NCBI GenBank assembly: GCA_903837025.1
Contig: CAILTC010000405.1
Coordinates: 1-6,726 of the forward strand
Direction of reading: 5' to 3'
Source: an uncultured Bacteroidota bacterium
GTDB lineage: Bacteria > Bacteroidota > Bacteroidia > Flavobacteriales > Flavobacteriaceae
DNA: 6,726 bases
Shown here: positions 4,274-6,726 of the stretch, in pieces
Layout of the letters: each line of letters begins with the position of its first letter
Numbering within the stretch: position 1 is the first letter of the stretch
Made by a program: the position numbers and the translations under genes
The notes under the pieces: generated by a model
What the model was told of the DNA's origin: nothing
The model's database searches: none
What the model saw: only the letters and a program-made list of their open reading frames with translations

Positions 4274-5860
4274 TTAATATCTACTAACAAATCTTTTACT
4301 AAACTCTTCATTAATTTCCTTATGTTTTTTAAATTCAAAACCACTGCTGATGTAGCTTTGAGTAACGCTGATCGTGCTATGACCAAGAAGTTTAGAGACA
4401 TCTAAAAGGTTTATATTATCCATAGTTAGAATGATGTTAGTAAATGAATGACGAGCGTTATGAGAACTTAATTTTTCGTGAGATAATTTATATTTTTTAC
4501 CAATAGCACTCAATTGTCTATCATATTTAGCCATTAAAGTTTTATATTTCTTATTCTGTAATTCAGTAAAACCAGTTTCTTTCTTAAAATCATTAAAAAT
4601 ATCTGTATTTATAAACTTTTTGAATAAAAAATCCTTTTTATTCATTTTTTTAATTTCATTATATAACAATATATTCGCTCGTCTATCAATTTCTAAACTC
4701 ATTAGATATATCCTATCTATCCACTTAACTAATTCTTTATTGCTTACATCAATATGACTATATTCTTTATATGTAATTAATGTTGTATCAGTCTTATCCA
4801 GTTTATCTTTAATCTCATTTTTAATTAATTCTTGTAATTCTTTATATGTTAATTCATTATCTAAATAACCTTTTAATGTCTCTGTCTTTAATCGTTTATG
4901 ATAATTTTCCAATTCCAATATATCACATATAACTCTATTTATATGAGAATTAATTTGAATTTTCATCCCTTTTTTATTCTTTAATGTAGTGTATTCAATT
5001 GTATTTTCACTAAGATTTTCTAATCTTATTAAAAACATATCACTAAAACGCATACCATTAGAAAATAAACTAAATAAAAACATCCTTGATACATAGAATA
5101 AAACATTATTATTAACTTCTTTATAGTCTTTTTTTTGAGTATTACTCAATTCTATACGAGTTCCAAAATCTTCTAACATACCATCATATAAAAATCTATT
5201 CTCATATTTATATTCTGTTCTTTTTATTCTTTTTAATATAGATATATCAGCATCATTTAAAACACGCTTCGGTTTATTATCACTTTTTAATCCCTTTTTT
5301 ATATTTCTAAAAATATCTTTATCACTTATAAAGATTTTATTATCATCAATAGCCTTATTAAAAACGCACTTCATCGCTGTAAAATATGTTTTAATAGTAG
5401 TGTTTGTTCTACCCTTTTCTTCTAAATATTTCTTGTAATTCTCTAATATAGTGTTTGTTAAGCTGTTAAATAAAACATCTTCTTTATTAATAGATGTTAG
5501 ATAAATCTTGAATTGTTTCAAACTTGTAGCAAAGTTATTTTTACTATTCTGCTTACTTAATTTATCATCAATATACTCCTGAAAATATGTTAGATATGAT
5601 TTAGTTGTAGTGATTTGTTTGACTTCAAAGATTGTAGTATCTTCAATTAAATTGTTGATTTTATTATTTAGTGCTTTCCATCCAACTAATTTAGTATTGA
5701 AGTTATTCATATCTTTTATAAATGTCTTATCAAAATGTGTTACTAACATCTTATGCTTTAATGATAATTTCTTTCGTTTATTACCATCTGAATAAAGTAT
5801 GTATAGAAAACCAAATTCATCATCTTTATTCTTTTTTTGTAATATCACATTTGCTTTCAT
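4274..5860 (-). CDS. Tyrosine recombinase (integrase), large form, 528 aa
   Basis: This is a site-specific DNA recombinase of the phage integrase family. Start ATG 5860-5858, stop TAA 4276-4274. The order is: N-terminal arm-binding-type region (about 1-80, with beta-rich GFLYILYSDGNKRKKLSL), core-binding SAM-like domain (about 88-175, KQFKIYLTSI to AMKCVFNKA), then the catalytic domain. The catalytic set is complete: R271 in SNGMRFSDM, probable beta-hairpin lysine near K294-K300 (TLKNKKGMK), H467 and R470 in SSHNARHSF, H494 in LLGHST, and nucleophile Y503 in TQSYI. The length exceeds the 400 or so residues usual for Bacteroidota integrases. Most of the excess is a lysine-rich, helical-looking stretch of about 150 residues between the beta-hairpin and HxxR. 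Its base composition is visibly more AT-rich than pheS. It faces away from pheS, with about 130 bp between them, and probably moved the element now beside pheS. Confidence 0.95.
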   Translation of the reverse strand: MKANVILQKKNKDDEFGFLYILYSDGNKRKKLSLKHKMLVTHFDKTFIKDMNNFNTKLVGWKALNNKINNLIEDTTIFEVKQITTTKSYLTYFQEYIDDKLSKQNSKNNFATSLKQFKIYLTSINKEDVLFNSLTNTILENYKKYLEEKGRTNTTIKTYFTAMKCVFNKAIDDNKIFISDKDIFRNIKKGLKSDNKPKRVLNDADISILKRIKRTEYKYENRFLYDGMLEDFGTRIELSNTQKKDYKEVNNNVLFYVSRMFLFSLFSNGMRFSDMFLIRLENLSENTIEYTTLKNKKGMKIQINSHINRVICDILELENYHKRLKTETLKGYLDNELTYKELQELIKNEIKDKLDKTDTTLITYKEYSHIDVSNKELVKWIDRIYLMSLEIDRRANILLYNEIKKMNKKDFLFKKFINTDIFNDFKKETGFTELQNKKYKTLMAKYDRQLSAIGKKYKLSHEKLSSHNARHSFTNIILTMDNINLLDVSKLLGHSTISVTQSYISSGFEFKKHKEINEEFSKRFVSRY

Positions 5861-5923
5861 CTCTATATTTTTAATTATCTTTGTAGCCTTACAAGATAGT
5901 GATTTTTAATTAGATTTTTATAT

Positions 5924-5950
5924 AAATCACCCCACAAATCACCCCACAAA
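5924..5950. repeat. 12-bp tandem repeat between integrase and pheS
   Basis: The unit AAATCACCCCAC occurs twice exactly (5924-5935, 5936-5947) and is followed by AAA. The C-rich units stand out in AT-rich surroundings. Repeats of about one helical turn beside an integrase start are typical of arm-type integrase sites or excisionase sites. An alternative is a regulatory site for pheS. A further short inverted repeat, TTGTA-GCCT-TACAA (5881-5894), lies closer to the integrase and could be a core-site candidate. Confidence 0.55.
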
Positions 5951-5997
5951 TTTTTAGTGTTGTTGTAAAGTATTGATAATAAAGAAATTAAATGAAT

Positions 5998-6726
5998 ATG
6001 ATAGATAAGATAAAAGAATATATTGGAGAGGCACAAGCTTTTTCAACACAAAATAAAGAAGAATTAGAAGCATTCCGAATCAAATTCCTTGGAAGTAAAG
6101 GGCTTTTAAAAGACTTTTTTGCTGAATTTAAAAACGTTCCTAACGATCAAAAAAAGGAATTTGGTCAAGTAATCAATTTACTAAAATCTTCTGCGGAGGA
6201 TAAAGTAAAATCGATTCAAGAAGGCTTAGAAAGTAAAGAAGAAATCAAAGGATTTTACGGTGATTTAACCCGTTCGGCCGAACCTGTAATTATTGGTAGC
6301 CGTCACCCGATTTCATTAGTGAAAAACCAAATTATAGATATATTTTCAAACGTTGGTTTTAATGTTTCCGAAGGGCCAGAAATCGAGGATGATTGGCATA
6401 ATTTCACCGCATTAAACCTGCCAGAATACCATCCGGCACGCGATATGCAAGACACGTTTTTCATTCAAACGAATCCAGATATTTTGTTGCGTACCCACAC
6501 TTCATCCGTGCAAGTACGTTATATGGAAAACAATACTCCGCCGATTCGTACCATTTCTCCGGGAAGAGTTTTTCGTAATGAAGCCGTTTCGTCTCGTTCG
6601 CACTGTATTTTTCACCAAGTCGAAGGCTTGTATATTGACAAAGACGTTTCCTTTGCCGATTTGAAGCAAACCCTTTTATATTTCACCAAAGAAATGTTCG
6701 GAAAATCAAAAATCCGTCTTCGTCCC
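5998..6726 (+). CDS. pheS: Phenylalanyl-tRNA synthetase alpha subunit, 5' part
   Basis: PheS is the catalytic subunit of the (alpha-beta)2 enzyme that charges tRNA-Phe with phenylalanine in the cytoplasm. The first 243 residues are present, of about 340 usual, and the frame runs off the right edge. Residues 1-90 form the N-terminal helical coiled-coil arm (MIDKIKEYIGEAQAF). The class II catalytic core follows: RHPISLVKNQIIDIF (102-116), GPEIEDDWHNFTALN (126-140), HPARDMQDTFF (145-155), LLRTHTSSVQVRYM (163-176), and motif 2 with GRVFRNEA (189-196) and FHQVEGLYID (205-214). I start at ATG 5998. ATG 5992 is in frame and would add two residues. It is the only obvious housekeeping gene here and marks the chromosomal flank of the accessory region. 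Its leader is short and AT-rich, with only a poor promoter match (TAGTGTTG at 5955-5962). Confidence 0.97.
   Translation, partial: MIDKIKEYIGEAQAFSTQNKEELEAFRIKFLGSKGLLKDFFAEFKNVPNDQKKEFGQVINLLKSSAEDKVKSIQEGLESKEEIKGFYGDLTRSAEPVIIGSRHPISLVKNQIIDIFSNVGFNVSEGPEIEDDWHNFTALNLPEYHPARDMQDTFFIQTNPDILLRTHTSSVQVRYMENNTPPIRTISPGRVFRNEAVSSRSHCIFHQVEGLYIDKDVSFADLKQTLLYFTKEMFGKSKIRLRP

Noticed and set aside
5610..5795. 61-codon frame on the plus strand
   Set aside because: It lies inside the integrase coding sequence on the opposite strand, and its hydrophobic composition is what antisense of lysine- and asparagine-rich coding sequence gives.
4224..5894. TTATAGCC near 4224 and TTGTAGCC near 5880 as paired attachment cores around the integrase
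   Set aside because: A match of 7 of 8 bases is too short to mean anything in this AT-rich DNA, and a mobile unit of one integrase gene would be unusual.

Overview
The window is AT-rich DNA from a member of the Bacteroidota, most likely Flavobacterium or a close relative. The evidence is the Flavobacterium-type pheS at the right edge, promoter-like strings that match or approach the Bacteroidota -33/-7 pattern (TTTG or TTG, then TAnnTTTG), and starts preceded by A-rich stretches rather than Shine-Dalgarno sites. Only pheS (5998 to the edge) is plainly a core chromosomal gene. The rest has the look of an accessory region: a tyrosine recombinase next to pheS, a Fic-domain gene, several small unrecognised genes and long gene-poor gaps.

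Layout, left to right. Positions 1-1257 hold minus-strand genes: a cut-off gene starting at 89, then a set of small unknown genes reading 1257 to 144 (143, 125 and 63 residues). That set ends in a clear intrinsic terminator at 117-141. A 15-codon reading frame (707-754) overlaps the start of the 125-residue gene. It opens with the same 19 bp as the 143-residue gene and contains a run of nine A. Positions 1258-1937 are noncoding: a promoter candidate with a 14-bp palindrome for the leftward genes, plus two inverted repeats. Positions 1938-2954 are a two-gene rightward operon, a 70-residue unknown protein followed by a Fic protein with an intact HPFxDGNGRxxR motif and an N-terminal inhibitory-type motif. 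Positions 2955-3477 are noncoding but hold a minus-strand coding-like relic broken by stops. Positions 3478-3900 encode a 140-residue unknown protein behind a well-spaced promoter candidate. Positions 3901-4273 hold short repeats, a hairpin, a possible truncated signal-peptide start and a strong terminator. Positions 4274-5860 encode a large (528-residue) tyrosine recombinase on the minus strand. Positions 5861-5991, between it and pheS, contain a 12-bp tandem repeat that may be an arm-type site or lie near an attachment site.

The simplest reading is an integrated element, or the worn remains of several, with its recombinase end abutting pheS. The other end is not identified and may lie outside the window. 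The Fic pair is the only unit whose biochemistry can be guessed (nucleotidyl transfer to a protein target). The leftward small-gene set is unrecognised and is the best place to look for something new. No rRNA, complete tRNA, CRISPR array or complete insertion sequence was seen.
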